DNA from: Cognatishimia sp. WU-CL00825
GTDB lineage: Bacteria; Pseudomonadota; Alphaproteobacteria; Rhodobacterales; Rhodobacteraceae
Length of the DNA stretch: 64,000 nt
Direction: 5' to 3'
Assembly: GCF_040364665.1 (NCBI RefSeq)
Contig: NZ_BAABWX010000001.1
Span: forward strand, 1,302,001-1,366,000
Shown: in pieces, positions 33,134 to 42,950 of the stretch
How positions within the stretch are numbered: the first letter of the stretch is position 1
Layout of the letters: every line of letters begins with the position of its first letter
Notes under the pieces: generated by a model
Seen by the model: only the letters and a program-made list of their open reading frames with translations
Told to the model about the DNA's origin: nothing
Databases searched by the model: none
Made by a program: the position numbers and the translations under genes

Positions 33134-34930
33134 TCAGGCGGCTTCACCGGCGGTGAATTGCAGACGCGCCAGTTTGGCATAAAGCCCATCTTGGGACACC
33201 AATTCGTCATGACGGCCCTGCGCCACAACCCGGCCTTCGTCCATCACGATGATGCGGTCGGCTTTTTTCACGGTGGCCAAACGGTGCGCCACAATGATGG
33301 TGGTGCGGGTTTTGGCCAGTTCATCGACCGCCTGTTGCACCAGCCGTTCGCTTTCTGCGTCTAGTGCGGAGGTGGCTTCGTCCAACAGCAAGACCGGCGC
33401 GTCGCGCAGGATGGCGCGGGCAATGGCGATACGTTGTTTCTGACCACCAGACAGCATGACACCGCGCTCGCCAACATAGCTGTCATAGCCCTGTGGCAAT
33501 TTGGTGATAAATTCATCTGCGGCGGCGGCTTTGGCAGCGGCACGCACCTCGGCATCGCTGGCATCTGGGCGGCCAAAGCGAATGTTTTCAAGCGCGGTTT
33601 CTGCAAAAATCACCGGATCTTGCGGCACAAGTGCCATCGAGCCACGGAAATCGCTGCGCGCCATTTCAGTCAACGGAATGCCATCAAACGTGACTTGGCC
33701 GCCGCGCGGATCATAAAACCGCTGGATCATTTGAATGATGGTGGTTTTGCCGGCACCAGACGGCCCAACCAAGGCAACGGTTTCTCCCGGTTGAATGGTC
33801 AGCGACACGTCCTGAAGGGCAGGCATGTCGGGGCGCGCGGGGTAGTTGAAGTTCACATCCTCAAAGGCAATTTCACCGCGGGCGGGCTGGGGCAAAAGCT
33901 TGGGGGCCTCTGGGTCCTTGACCGCGTCGGTCACCTGCAACAATTCGACAAGGCGTTCGGTGGCCCCGGCGGCCCGCTGTAGTTCACCCCAGATTTCTGA
34001 CAGCGCGGCCACAGAGCCAGCCACCATGACCGCATAGATCACAAATTGGATCAGCGCCCCTGCGCTCATCAGGCCGCCGCGCACGTCGTTTGCGCCAATC
34101 CACAAGACGCCAACCACGCCGGAAAAGATCAGGAAAATAACGATGGTGGTCATCAGCGCCCGGGTGTTGATCCGACGTTTGGCGGCCGACAGGCTAAGAT
34201 CGGTGACATCGACAAAGGCTTGTTGGGATTGGGTCTCGTGGGTGAAAGCCTGTACGGTTTGCACCGAGAGCAAGGCTTCGGAAGCGTTGCCCGATGACTG
34301 GGCAATCCAGTCTTGGTTTTCACGGCTGAGCACGCGCAATTTGCGACCAAGTACCAGAATGGGCACAATCACCAAGGGCACGATCAGAAACACCAGTCCG
34401 GTGAGTTTGGCAGAGGTAAAGAGCATCAGCGCCAACCCACCCAGAAAGATCAGCAGATTGCGCAGCGCAATAGAGATAGAGGAGCCGATGACCGACAGGA
34501 TCAGCGTGGTGTCGGTGGTGATGCGTGACAGGACTTCGCCGGTCATGACGTTTTCAAAAAACGCCGGACTCATGTTGATCACGCGTGAAAACACCGCTTT
34601 GCGAATGTCAGCCACCACGTTTTCACCCAGCTTGGTGACCAGCATATAGCGCAGGGCTGTGCCAACCGCCAAAAGCGCGGCAACCCCAAGGGCCGCAAGA
34701 AAATAGAGATCAAGCAAAGCGCTGTCTGCAGTGTTGAAATTGTCGATCACCCGACGCACGGCAATGGGCATTACAAGCGATACGCTGGCGGTCAGCACCA
34801 AGGCCAAACCCGCAAACATCGCCAGAATTTTATAGGGGCGCAAGAAAGGACCAAGCTCTCGCAATGCGCCAACACGTTTGGATTTTGCCCGATCTTCTTC
34901 GTTCGGGGCTGGTGTAGGGTTACGTGCCAT
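33134..34930 (-). CDS. ABC exporter, fused permease-ATPase (MsbA-like)
   Basis: 598 residues. N-terminal transmembrane domain with six helices (about 30-320), then a nucleotide-binding domain: Walker A GPSGAGKTTIIQM (about 394), signature LSGGQKQRIAIARAILR (about 497), Walker B VLLLDEATSALD and H-loop IIVAHRLATVKKAD. A half-transporter that acts as a homodimer; in roseobacters such genes export lipids or drugs. It is monocistronic on the minus strand. Confidence 0.92.
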   Translation of the reverse strand: MARNPTPAPNEEDRAKSKRVGALRELGPFLRPYKILAMFAGLALVLTASVSLVMPIAVRRVIDNFNTADSALLDLYFLAALGVAALLAVGTALRYMLVTKLGENVVADIRKAVFSRVINMSPAFFENVMTGEVLSRITTDTTLILSVIGSSISIALRNLLIFLGGLALMLFTSAKLTGLVFLIVPLVIVPILVLGRKLRVLSRENQDWIAQSSGNASEALLSVQTVQAFTHETQSQQAFVDVTDLSLSAAKRRINTRALMTTIVIFLIFSGVVGVLWIGANDVRGGLMSAGALIQFVIYAVMVAGSVAALSEIWGELQRAAGATERLVELLQVTDAVKDPEAPKLLPQPARGEIAFEDVNFNYPARPDMPALQDVSLTIQPGETVALVGPSGAGKTTIIQMIQRFYDPRGGQVTFDGIPLTEMARSDFRGSMALVPQDPVIFAETALENIRFGRPDASDAEVRAAAKAAAADEFITKLPQGYDSYVGERGVMLSGGQKQRIAIARAILRDAPVLLLDEATSALDAESERLVQQAVDELAKTRTTIIVAHRLATVKKADRIIVMDEGRVVAQGRHDELVSQDGLYAKLARLQFTAGEAA

Positions 34931-35123
34931 CTTGTCCTCTTTGCCTTTTAGGCTTTAGTGGCCGCCCTGCCCCAGATCGTCAAGTGCGGCGGATTGACGG
35001 AGCTTGGCAAAATTGAGCATTTTGCGCAATTTCCGTGTTTTCCTGTGCTTTGGCATATTTGGCGCGCGGGTCAGCCTGGCAAGGGCTGTATTTCGCTTAT
35101 ACAGATTTGTGGATCAGAGCAGA

Positions 35124-36020
35124 TCAATGGCTTGCGTTTTGTGGAGCCTGTTTGAACGCATTTAGAGCGAGATGGATTAACCCGTGTTTGGGGGCATTGG
35201 CTGGCCAAACGGCAAACACGCTCAAACTTGGCAACTGCCATTCAGGCAAGACGTATTGTACTTTGCCGCGGATCACATCGTCTTTGGCAAGAACCTCTGG
35301 CACAATCGCCAACCCGGCCCCGGCGCGCGCCAGACGGTAGAGCGACTGTGCGTCGTTGGTAGACAGCTGTGACTTGGGCTTAAGGAGCACGCTTTGACCA
35401 TTTTGGTCTTTGAATTCATGTGGCGTATTTTGCACCGGGAACAATGACACCCAATCCCAATTGGCAAGCCCACTCGGCGTTTTGACCGGCGGTTGCTTGG
35501 CAAGATAATCACTGGACGCAATCAAGACCCGCCGAACTTGAAACAGGTTGCGCGACGTCGCGGTGTTTTTTGTATGCGGGCCCATTCGGATGGCGATGTC
35601 AAATCCGTCGTCGATCATCTCGCGCTGGGTGTCAGAGAAATCGAGCGCTATCTGAATGCGCGGATAAGCCAAGGCGAAGGCGGTGATTTGATCAACCAAT
35701 CGCGATTGTGACAAAACAGAGGGCAAAGTGATGCGCAGTTCGCCGCTGGGCGAATTCGCTTGGGTGGTCAGGTTTTGCAACTCACCTTCGGCGGCCTCAA
35801 GCATCTTGCGCGTTGCGGCCAACAGGCTTTCGCCTTCGCGGGTCAAGGCGAGCTTTCTGGTCGAGCGGTAGATGAGCGCGACGCCCAGATGTTCTTCGAG
35901 CTGCGAGATGTGATGGCTGACCACCGAGGGTGACAGGTTCAACGCCCCAGCGGCCCCACGAAAAGAGCCATGGTCAATGGTTTTGGCAAAAATGGCCATT
36001 TGGCGCAGGCGGTCGATCAT
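35124..36020 (-). CDS. LysR-family transcriptional regulator
   Basis: 298 residues from ATG 36020 (an upstream in-frame start at 36086 is not conserved). HTH MIDRLRQMAIFAKTIDHGSFRGAAGALNLSPSVVSHHISQLEE; the effector domain includes FDIAIRMGPHTKNTATSRNL. It belongs to the CrgA/AaeR-like subgroup. Divergent from the SnoaL-like secreted protein gene (122 bp apart), which is the likely target. Confidence 0.9.
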   Translation of the reverse strand: MIDRLRQMAIFAKTIDHGSFRGAAGALNLSPSVVSHHISQLEEHLGVALIYRSTRKLALTREGESLLAATRKMLEAAEGELQNLTTQANSPSGELRITLPSVLSQSRLVDQITAFALAYPRIQIALDFSDTQREMIDDGFDIAIRMGPHTKNTATSRNLFQVRRVLIASSDYLAKQPPVKTPSGLANWDWVSLFPVQNTPHEFKDQNGQSVLLKPKSQLSTNDAQSLYRLARAGAGLAIVPEVLAKDDVIRGKVQYVLPEWQLPSLSVFAVWPANAPKHGLIHLALNAFKQAPQNASH

Positions 36021-36142
36021 TATGTAAAAAATCCGAACAGTTAAATCTATCAATTCTACCTTATGGAATAGTGTGGATTTGTCCATGTTGAATGCATAGG
36101 CGAAGTGGAACGCACGTCGCCGCAGTAATGATTGGACATGAC

Positions 36143-36622
36143 ATGAACAAAGCTCAAAAACTTATCGCCGCAGCCTCGGTTGTATTGGCCCCCCTTGGCA
36201 CCGCGGCCTTTGCTGATAACACCGACACAGTGCAGGTGTTTTATGACTTGCTCAGCAACCCTGGATCCGAAAGCCACGTGACCGCGTTTATGGGTGTCAC
36301 AGCAGAGAATTGGGAAAGCGTTGGGGACTATTCCGGCAAGAACAAATCCCGCGAGGGCTTGGTCGGGCAGCTGGGCTTTTTTGATCAGCTGATCCCCGAT
36401 CTTGAATGGTCCGTCGAAGCGATGCACGAAGCGGGTGAATTTGTGACTGTGCGCAGCCGCGCGACGGGCACGCCAGTTGGGCCGTTGTTTGGGGTTGATG
36501 GTCAGGGCCGAGATTTTGAGATTTTGACCATTGATATTCACGAGCTTGCGGATGGCAAGATTGTGCGGACACATCACGTGGAAGACTGGGCCGGTGCCCT
36601 GCAACAGCTGTCTGGCAAATAG
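36143..36622 (+). CDS. Secreted SnoaL-like (NTF2-fold) protein
   Basis: 159 residues from ATG 36143 (MNKAQKLIAAASVVLAPLGTAAFA signal peptide). The mature part fits the SnoaL polyketide-cyclase-like NTF2 fold: VFYDLLSNPGSESHVTAFM, WESVGDYSGKNKSREGLV, AGEFVTVRSRATGTPVGPLFG and IVRTHHVEDWAGALQQL. Likely periplasmic; substrate unknown. A 12-bp hairpin (36651-36679) follows. Confidence 0.8.
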   Translation: MNKAQKLIAAASVVLAPLGTAAFADNTDTVQVFYDLLSNPGSESHVTAFMGVTAENWESVGDYSGKNKSREGLVGQLGFFDQLIPDLEWSVEAMHEAGEFVTVRSRATGTPVGPLFGVDGQGRDFEILTIDIHELADGKIVRTHHVEDWAGALQQLSGK

Positions 36623-36650
36623 GTCTCTGCCAAAGCCCGTAAATCAAACA

Positions 36651-36679
36651 CCGTCGCGTTGGCATTCCAAGCGCGACGG
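36651..36679 (+). terminator. Stem-loop after the SnoaL-like gene
   Basis: CCGTCGCGTTGG pairs with CCAAgCGCGACGG with one bulged G, loop CATT. There is no T tract after it. Confidence 0.5.
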
Positions 36680-36778
36680 CACATGGTTTGGCGATCTATT
36701 TTGCCGGGCCAATTTGGGATCTAATCACAAATAGCTATTGACCTCAGAATCGGGATAAAATACATCCAGCTTTACTGA

Positions 36779-36852
36779 GCGGGCGTTGTGTAGTGGTAAG
36801 ACCTTAGCCTTCCAAGCTAATGACGCGGGTTCGATTCCCGCCGCCCGCTCCA
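36779..36852 (+). tRNA. tRNA-Gly (anticodon TCC)
   Basis: Acceptor arm GCGGGCG/CGCCCGC, discriminator T and encoded CCA at 36850-36852. Anticodon arm TTAGC-CTTCCAA-GCTAA gives anticodon TCC. T arm CGGGTTCGATTCCCG. The fold is complete, and no integrase or duplicated 3' end marks an attachment site here. Confidence 0.96.
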
Positions 36853-36900
36853 AGTCATGCCAAACCCCCTTAGACTTTGATAACACTGCGAATTACGCGA

Positions 36901-38286
36901 TCAATTCAGCGCAACCAGTTTGCCTGGATTCAGGATATTGTCAGGGTCCATGCTGCGTTTCAGGTTGGTCATCACGCCATAGGCCGCGCCGTGTTCGGCC
37001 TGCATATAGGGCAGTTTTCCGGTGCCAACCCCATGTTCACCCGTGACAGTTCCATCCAGCGACAAAGCCACATGGTTCAACTTGGCGGCAAGTGATTTCG
37101 CAGTGGCAATTTCTTGGGCGTTCTGCGGATCCACCAGAATTTGCAAATGAAAATTGCCATCGCCGACATGGCCGACCACCGGGGCGATCAGGCCGGTTTT
37201 GGCGATCATGGCTTTGGCCTGCCCGATGCATTCTGCCAATGCGGAGATCGGCACGCAGCAATCTGTCAAAACCGCGGTTGCCCCTTTTCGCAGGGATTGT
37301 GCTGCGTAATAGGCGCTGTGGCGCGCTGCCCAAAGGCGATTGCGATCTTCGGTTTTTTTGGCCCAGTTGAAATCAGAGGCCCCAAATTCATCGGTGATGG
37401 CTCGGAAGGCATGGACCTGTTCTGCGACCCCGGCATCGGAGCCGTGGAATTCCAAAAACAAATGCGGTTTTTCAGGAAGATCCATATCTGGGTTATAGAG
37501 GTTCATACCGCGCATTTGCACTTCGTCCAGCAATTCAATGCGCGCCATGGGCAAACCGCATTGAATGGCCGCAATCACGCTGTTGACGGCATCGTCCACA
37601 GTTTCAAACGCACAAGTGGCAGCTGAAATGGCTGCGGGCTGACCAAACAGGCGCACGGTGAGCTGGGTGATAATGCCCAAGGTGCCTTCGGAGCCGATAA
37701 ACAGGTGGGTGAGGTCATAACCGGCGGATGATTTACGCGCCCGGGACCCGGTTTGAATGATGGTGCCGTCAGCCAGCACCACTTCGAGCGCCATGACGTT
37801 TTCGCGCATGGTGCCATAGCGCACGGTGTTGGTGCCAGAGGCCCGCGTGGCCGCCATGCCGCCCATCGTTGCATCTGCCCCCGGATCGACGGTGAACATC
37901 AGCCCCGTTGCACGCAATTCTTGGTTCAATTGGGTGCGCGTGACCCCCGGTTGCACCACCGCGTCCAGATCTTCGGGATGCACATCAAGCACCTGATTCA
38001 TTTGACTGAAATCCATGGAAATGCCGCCCTTGATCGGGATCACATGACCTTCGAGCGAGGTGCCAACCCCAAAGGGCACAATCGGGCAAGCATGGGCTGC
38101 GCATATTTTGACGATCTCTGACACTTCGGCGGTGCTTTGTGGGAAAACCACGGCATCGGGCAATATCGGGGTGCTGTGGGCTTCGTCTCGGCTGTGGATT
38201 TCGCGGATCGATTGGCCGGTCGACAGGCCGTCCCCTAATAGCGATTTTAGGGCAGTGAGGACAGCGGGGATATTTGCAGCAGACAT
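36901..38286 (-). CDS. FAD-linked oxidase, D-lactate dehydrogenase (cytochrome)-like
   Basis: 461 residues from ATG 38286 (SD AGGAAAGG). FAD_binding_4 domain: CPIVPFGVGTSLEGHVIPIKGGISMDFSQMN (about 69-99), PGADATMGGMAATRASGTNTVRYGTM; FAD-oxidase C domain with HVGDGNFHLQILVD (about 390) and GEHGVGTGK. This places it with GlcD/LDHD flavoproteins. D-lactate and glycolate are both possible substrates; the absence of glcE and glcF favours the single-subunit lactate type. Confidence 0.87.
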   Translation of the reverse strand: MSAANIPAVLTALKSLLGDGLSTGQSIREIHSRDEAHSTPILPDAVVFPQSTAEVSEIVKICAAHACPIVPFGVGTSLEGHVIPIKGGISMDFSQMNQVLDVHPEDLDAVVQPGVTRTQLNQELRATGLMFTVDPGADATMGGMAATRASGTNTVRYGTMRENVMALEVVLADGTIIQTGSRARKSSAGYDLTHLFIGSEGTLGIITQLTVRLFGQPAAISAATCAFETVDDAVNSVIAAIQCGLPMARIELLDEVQMRGMNLYNPDMDLPEKPHLFLEFHGSDAGVAEQVHAFRAITDEFGASDFNWAKKTEDRNRLWAARHSAYYAAQSLRKGATAVLTDCCVPISALAECIGQAKAMIAKTGLIAPVVGHVGDGNFHLQILVDPQNAQEIATAKSLAAKLNHVALSLDGTVTGEHGVGTGKLPYMQAEHGAAYGVMTNLKRSMDPDNILNPGKLVALN

Positions 38287-38369
38287 AAACGGCCTTTCCT
38301 GGATTTGCGGGCAAGTGTGACCTTTGACGCCCAAAAGGCAAGCGGGATCGGGCGCTTAGACGACAGTTT

Positions 38370-39815
38370 TTAGCGTTGAATGGTCAGCCGCGCGCGCAGG
38401 CCGACAGGGCCTTTTTCAAAACTAAGATTGCCGCCATGCATGGTGGCAATGGTGGCGACAATCGTCAGGCCAAGCCCAGTGCCATCAACCGATTGGGTAT
38501 TTTCACCGCGCTGAAACGGCGCAAGCAGTTGGTGAATGGCCTCGACCGTCAGATCTGTGCCCTCGTCCTCGACCAGAATGGTGGCCGTGTCCGAACTGGT
38601 TTCAAGCCGCAACGTGGCGCGACGCCCGTATTTAAGCGCGTTATCAATCAGGTTGGTGATGGCCCGTTGCAGGGCTATGGGGCGTGCGGTGACCAAGACG
38701 TGGCGGTCTTCGGGCACAATCCCCTGCCCCTGACGCGACATAAAGAGCGAGGCACTGCCTTTGACCACAACCGGGTCAGCGCGCTGAAACGAGACCGGGC
38801 TGCCCGTGTCGCTGTAGTCGTCCACCAGCGCATCTATCAGCGAGATCAGCGACAGTTTGCGCGGCTCTTCGACGTTAAGTTCCGCGCGCGTAAAGGTCAG
38901 CACGCTTTCGATCATGCCGGTCATCTTGTCGATATCCCCTTCGAACTTGGCACGCAGGGCCTGGTCTTCGATCAAGGCGGTGCGCAGACGCAGGCGCGCG
39001 GCGGGCGTGCCCAAATCATGGCTGACCCCTGACAACACGGTGGCGCGTTTTGAAAGGCTTTCGCGTTCGGCCTCTAGATACATGTTGACCGCATCAACGA
39101 TCTCGCGCAGCTCGGCGGGGCCTTGGGTGGTGTAGCTGGCAGGCCCTCCAAGGCGACGACGCGCCAAAAGCGCCTGTGCAAAGGTTTGAAAGGTCGCGGA
39201 AATATTTGCGACATGCGTGATGAGGGCAGCCAGAAACACCGCGGCGCCAAGCGCGGCAATAAGCCGGTAATCTTTGGGCGCAACATCACAACCCCACAGG
39301 TCTGTGCCATCGGTGCGCTGCCATTCACCGCCATCAAAACGGGTGTAAATGATGGACTGCGAACAATATGTCGCCAAAAGCCGCGTCAGCTGCCCAAATT
39401 TTTCCGGCACACTGGGGCGGGTTTGCGCCGAGAGTTCAGAAACCTGATAGCGCAGTTTGTCAGAGATCACGACAATCGAGAGCACCGCCCCTTCGATGGG
39501 ATTATTCACATTAAGATGCAGCGACATATTGGTGACATAGGCCGGTTTTGGCGTGCCGCTGATGCGTTCAAATTTCCCGGCTTGGGCGTTGCCACGGTCT
39601 GCACCACTGAGCGTGGTGATGTGCACACCATCAGGTGCCACGCCGCTGGTGCGCAGGGATTCAAAAATCGAAAACCCCGCGGCAAAGGCACCTGTCAGAT
39701 GGCGATCCCAGGCGCGCGACGAGGCAAACCACAGGCTGGCACAAATTAGCCCGGTCAAAAAACCCGAAATAACCCAGCCTGTGGCGAGGGTTCGAAAGGC
39801 AAACCGTCGTCGCAT
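38370..39815 (-). CDS. Sensor histidine kinase (GtrS-like)
   Basis: 481 residues. Membrane helices at about 15-35 and 185-205 frame a periplasmic sensor region of about 150 residues, followed by HAMP, a HisKA domain with the phospho-acceptor H266 in SGVSHDLGTPAARLRLR (HDLGTP instead of the common HDLRTP) and a HATPase with NLIDNALKYG and GLGLTIV. Start overlaps the response regulator stop (TGATG). In Pseudomonas the GtrS/GltR pair beside gtsABCD senses hexose acids; the gene order here is the same in form. Confidence 0.88.
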   Translation of the reverse strand: MRRRFAFRTLATGWVISGFLTGLICASLWFASSRAWDRHLTGAFAAGFSIFESLRTSGVAPDGVHITTLSGADRGNAQAGKFERISGTPKPAYVTNMSLHLNVNNPIEGAVLSIVVISDKLRYQVSELSAQTRPSVPEKFGQLTRLLATYCSQSIIYTRFDGGEWQRTDGTDLWGCDVAPKDYRLIAALGAAVFLAALITHVANISATFQTFAQALLARRRLGGPASYTTQGPAELREIVDAVNMYLEAERESLSKRATVLSGVSHDLGTPAARLRLRTALIEDQALRAKFEGDIDKMTGMIESVLTFTRAELNVEEPRKLSLISLIDALVDDYSDTGSPVSFQRADPVVVKGSASLFMSRQGQGIVPEDRHVLVTARPIALQRAITNLIDNALKYGRRATLRLETSSDTATILVEDEGTDLTVEAIHQLLAPFQRGENTQSVDGTGLGLTIVATIATMHGGNLSFEKGPVGLRARLTIQR

Positions 39816-40552
39816 CAGCCGTCTTGGACCTGAACATCGGTGGCCAAAACATAGCCGGTGCCGCGTTCGGTTTTGATGATTTTAGGATCTTTGGGGTTGG
39901 TTTCTATCTTAGAGCGCAAGCGACCGACCAGCACGTCTATGGCGCGGCCAGTGGCTTCTGGTGTGGTGTCTTGGGCAGCGGTCACATCAAGTGCGGCGGC
40001 AATTTCCTCACGGGTCAGCGGGATATGCGGATTGGCCAGCATGACTTTTAGAAGACCGGTTTCGCGTTGGCTGAGTGTAACCTGAAAACCATCAGGCGAT
40101 AAGACTTCGTCGCGTTTGCCATCATATGTCCAGCCGGCAAAGCGAAAGGTAGAAACCCGGCGGCGGTATATGAGTGACGAGCTGCGCTGCGCACGGGTCA
40201 AGACAGCGCGCACCCGGGCCAGCAGAAGTTCAGGATTAAAGGGCTTGGCAATGTAGTCATCTGCCCCGACCTCATAGCCGCTCATACGCTGATGGTCTGC
40301 GGAAAGCGCAGAGACAAAGATCACTGGCACAGCTTGGTCCTGACGCAATCGGCCACAGATCTCGACGCCGTTTTCATCCCCCAACATCACATCCAGCAAA
40401 ATCAGGTCGATGCGGCCACTGTCCATATGGTTGCGAATTTCTTGTTCGGTGGAGGCGGGCAAAGCGATGAAACCGTTTTTGCGCAAAAACTGTATCATCA
40501 TGCTGCGCATGTCGGCATCATCGTCAACGACAAGTAAACGTGGAATCGCCAA
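39815..40552 (-). CDS. OmpR-family response regulator (GltR-like)
   Basis: 245 residues from TTG 40552, chosen because AGGAGG (complement of 40559-40564) lies six bases upstream; an ATG at 40600 would add 16 residues with no SD. Receiver: D10-D12 acidic pocket, phospho-acceptor D54 (LILLDVMLG), K103 (YIAKPFNPE). C-terminal winged HTH (FRFAGWTYDG to RGTGYVLATDV). It is co-translated with the kinase and divergent from the sugar ABC operon, whose promoter has phased direct repeats. Confidence 0.88.
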   Translation of the reverse strand: MAIPRLLVVDDDADMRSMMIQFLRKNGFIALPASTEQEIRNHMDSGRIDLILLDVMLGDENGVEICGRLRQDQAVPVIFVSALSADHQRMSGYEVGADDYIAKPFNPELLLARVRAVLTRAQRSSSLIYRRRVSTFRFAGWTYDGKRDEVLSPDGFQVTLSQRETGLLKVMLANPHIPLTREEIAAALDVTAAQDTTPEATGRAIDVLVGRLRSKIETNPKDPKIIKTERGTGYVLATDVQVQDG

Positions 40553-40600
40553 GTGAAACCTCCTTTTGTGACCCTTTTGGGCCGCTTGCCCTTTTGTCAT

Positions 40601-40647
40601 TGTAACACTGTGCAACGAAATCAAGAGCAAGGTAACAATGGGTAACA
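40601..40647. promoter_or_regulatory. Phased GTAACA direct repeats in the divergent promoter region
   Basis: TGTAACA (40601), TGCAACG (40611), GGTAACA (40631) and GGTAACA (40641) lie at 10-bp steps, on one helix face. Tandem repeats with about 10-bp phasing are how OmpR-family regulators bind. Located 127-173 bp upstream of the ATG at 40774. Confidence 0.5.
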
Positions 40648-40773
40648 GATGGGCGGAAAAACTGAAAGTCTTGGGCTTTAAGACGCTGATCTTAGATTGA
40701 TTTAAAACCTGACCGCGCAGCATGCTTGGGCATCTGGCTTGGAATGAGCCACGAATTTTGGGAGGAATACAGA

Positions 40774-42018
40774 ATGAAAAAGATCGCATTATCAGCGGTA
40801 TCAAGCATCGCGATTATGGCGGCATCTTCTGCTATGGCGGGGCCTAAAGCAGAGGTTCTGCATTATTGGACATCTGGCGGTGAAGCGAAATCGGTTGCGG
40901 TCCTGCAGGAAGAGTTTGCAGCCAACGGTGGCACATGGACAGACATGCCAGTTGCTGGTGGCGGCGGTGACGCGGCGATGACAGCACTGCGGGCACGGGT
41001 TCTGTCAGGCAACGCCCCAACAGCGGTTCAACTGAAAGGCCCAGCCATTCAGGAATGGTATGAAGAAGGCGTTTTGACTGACATCTCGGCAGTTGCAGAA
41101 GCCGAAGGTTGGGCAGATGTTTTGCCAGCCTCTATTGCGGCACATATGCAATGTGACGGCACTTGGTGCGCGGCACCGGTGAACGTGCACCGCATTGACT
41201 GGATCTGGGCAAACGCTGAAATCCTGTCAGCCAACGGCATTGCGATGCCCACCACTTGGGACGAATTCAACGCAGCGGCAGTCAAGTTGCAGGCAGCAGG
41301 TATCATCCCGCTGGCGCATGGTGGACAGGCTTGGCAGGATGCAACCGTGTTTGAAGCTGTTGCCCTTGGCCTTGGGGGGGCGGACTTCTTTCAGAAAGCC
41401 TTTGTTGATCTGGACAAAGACACGCTGACATCTGACACGATGGTTGCGGTATTTGACCAAATGCGCACCCTGCGCGGCTATGTTGACCCAAACTTTTCTG
41501 GTCGTGACTGGAACCTTGCAACCGCCATGGTCATGAATGGCGAAGCGGCATTTCAAGTTATGGGCGACTGGGCCAAAGGCGAATTCCTAGCTGCGGGCAA
41601 AGTACCGGGCGAAGATTTCCTATGTGCTTCTACGCCGGGTGAGGGTTTCTTGTACAACGTGGACAGCTTTGCGATGTTTGACGTCAAAGGCGACGACAAC
41701 GAAGCGGGTCAGGCCCTGTTGGCAAAACTGATCGTTGGTAAGAACTTTCAAGAAGTGTTCAACCTGAACAAAGGGTCCATCCCTGCCCGTGTTGATGTGG
41801 GTTTGGAGGCCTTTGACAGCTGCGCGCATACTTCTTCTGCGGACATGAACGCCAGTTCTGAAAGTGGTTCGCTGTTGCCGAGCTATGCCCATGGCATGGC
41901 CCTGCGTGGTGCGCAATCTGGGGCAATCACCGATGTTGTGACCGCCCATTTTAACTCTGACATGTCCTCGAGCGACGCGGTTCAGATGTTGGCAGACGCC
42001 GTAGCAAACAGCTATTAA
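40774..42018 (+). CDS. Sugar ABC transporter, substrate-binding protein (GtsA-like)
   Basis: 414 residues from ATG 40774 (SD GGGAGG; the 40726 start adds 16 non-conserved residues). Signal peptide MKKIALSAVSSIAIMAASSAMA. Mature sequence VLHYWTSGGEAKSVAVLQEEFAANGG and APVNVHRIDWIWANAEIL match family-1 glucose/mannose binding proteins. It delivers sugar to the two permeases downstream. A stem-loop (42034-42056) follows the gene, as is common for highly expressed binding-protein messages. Confidence 0.9.
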   Translation: MKKIALSAVSSIAIMAASSAMAGPKAEVLHYWTSGGEAKSVAVLQEEFAANGGTWTDMPVAGGGGDAAMTALRARVLSGNAPTAVQLKGPAIQEWYEEGVLTDISAVAEAEGWADVLPASIAAHMQCDGTWCAAPVNVHRIDWIWANAEILSANGIAMPTTWDEFNAAAVKLQAAGIIPLAHGGQAWQDATVFEAVALGLGGADFFQKAFVDLDKDTLTSDTMVAVFDQMRTLRGYVDPNFSGRDWNLATAMVMNGEAAFQVMGDWAKGEFLAAGKVPGEDFLCASTPGEGFLYNVDSFAMFDVKGDDNEAGQALLAKLIVGKNFQEVFNLNKGSIPARVDVGLEAFDSCAHTSSADMNASSESGSLLPSYAHGMALRGAQSGAITDVVTAHFNSDMSSSDAVQMLADAVANSY

Positions 42019-42033
42019 TTTCGATAACGGCAA

Positions 42034-42056
42034 CGTCCCGGCACCATGCTGGGGCG
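42034..42056 (+). other. Intercistronic stem-loop after the sugar-binding protein gene
   Basis: CGTCCCGGCA-CCA-TGCTGGGGCG, ten pairs with two G-U, no T tract. Probably protects the upstream mRNA so that the binding protein exceeds the permeases. Confidence 0.5.
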
Positions 42057-42077
42057 GGCCAATAACGGGAGGACGAT

Positions 42078-42950
42078 ATGTCTGACTGGTTAGAAGATCA
42101 CCTGCCTAAGGTGGTTCTTGCCCCCTCTTTCGTCGCCGTGTTGATATTTGTTTACGGGTTCATTGGCTGGACTGCATGGGTGTCTTTGACCCGATCCAAG
42201 CTTTTGCCCAAATACGATATCGAAGGCATTATTCAATATCAAAAACTGTTTGCCGCCCCACGTTGGGATACGGCGATGAACAACCTGTTTATTTTTGGTG
42301 CGCTGTTTATTGGCATCGCGATGATCCTGGGCTTGCTTTTGGCGATCCTGTTGGATCAGAAAATTCGCGTCGAAGGTGTGATCCGCACGATCTATTTATA
42401 CCCGATGGCCCTGTCGATGATTGTAACAGGTACCGCTTGGAAATGGATTTTGAACCCTGGTTTGGGTGTACAATCCATGGTGCAGGGTTGGGGGTTTGAG
42501 AATTTCAAATTCGACTGGCTTGTGAACCCAGATTACGCGATTTACACCGTTGTGCTTGCGGGTCTTTGGCAAAGCTCGGGCTTTGTGATGGCCTTATTTC
42601 TGGCCGGTCTGCGCAGTGTGGATGAAGAAATCATCAAGGCCGCACAGGTTGATGGCATACCAACATGGCGTATCTATTCGGCGATCATATTACCGTCGAT
42701 GGCCCCGATCTTTTTGTCCGCCTTTATCGTGCTAGCGCACCTTGCGATCAAAAGCTTTGATCTGGTCATCGCGCTGACAGGTGGCGGCCCCGGATATGCG
42801 ACCGATCTGCCAGCGACATACATGTACGCAATGGCCTTTTCACGCGGCGACATCGGACAGGCAGCCAGCTCTGCCATGGTGATGATGCTGGTCGTGTTCA
42901 CCATTGTTGTGCCTTACCTTTACTCTGAATTGAGGGCGAAAAATGACTGA
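42078..42950 (+). CDS. Sugar ABC transporter permease (GtsB-like)
   Basis: 290 residues, six membrane helices, MalF-type. EAA loop: EIIKAAQVDGIPTWRIYSAIILPSMAPIF at about 187-215, with the conserved EAA---G pattern (AQVDG) that docks the ATPase. SD GGGAGGA upstream. It overlaps the next gene by 8 bp (its stop TGA lies at 42948-42950, the next ATG at 42943). Confidence 0.92.
   Translation: MSDWLEDHLPKVVLAPSFVAVLIFVYGFIGWTAWVSLTRSKLLPKYDIEGIIQYQKLFAAPRWDTAMNNLFIFGALFIGIAMILGLLLAILLDQKIRVEGVIRTIYLYPMALSMIVTGTAWKWILNPGLGVQSMVQGWGFENFKFDWLVNPDYAIYTVVLAGLWQSSGFVMALFLAGLRSVDEEIIKAAQVDGIPTWRIYSAIILPSMAPIFLSAFIVLAHLAIKSFDLVIALTGGGPGYATDLPATYMYAMAFSRGDIGQAASSAMVMMLVVFTIVVPYLYSELRAKND

Noticed and set aside
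36779..36852. tRNA-Gly as an integration site
   Set aside because: No integrase, no duplicated tRNA 3' end and no composition change alongside.
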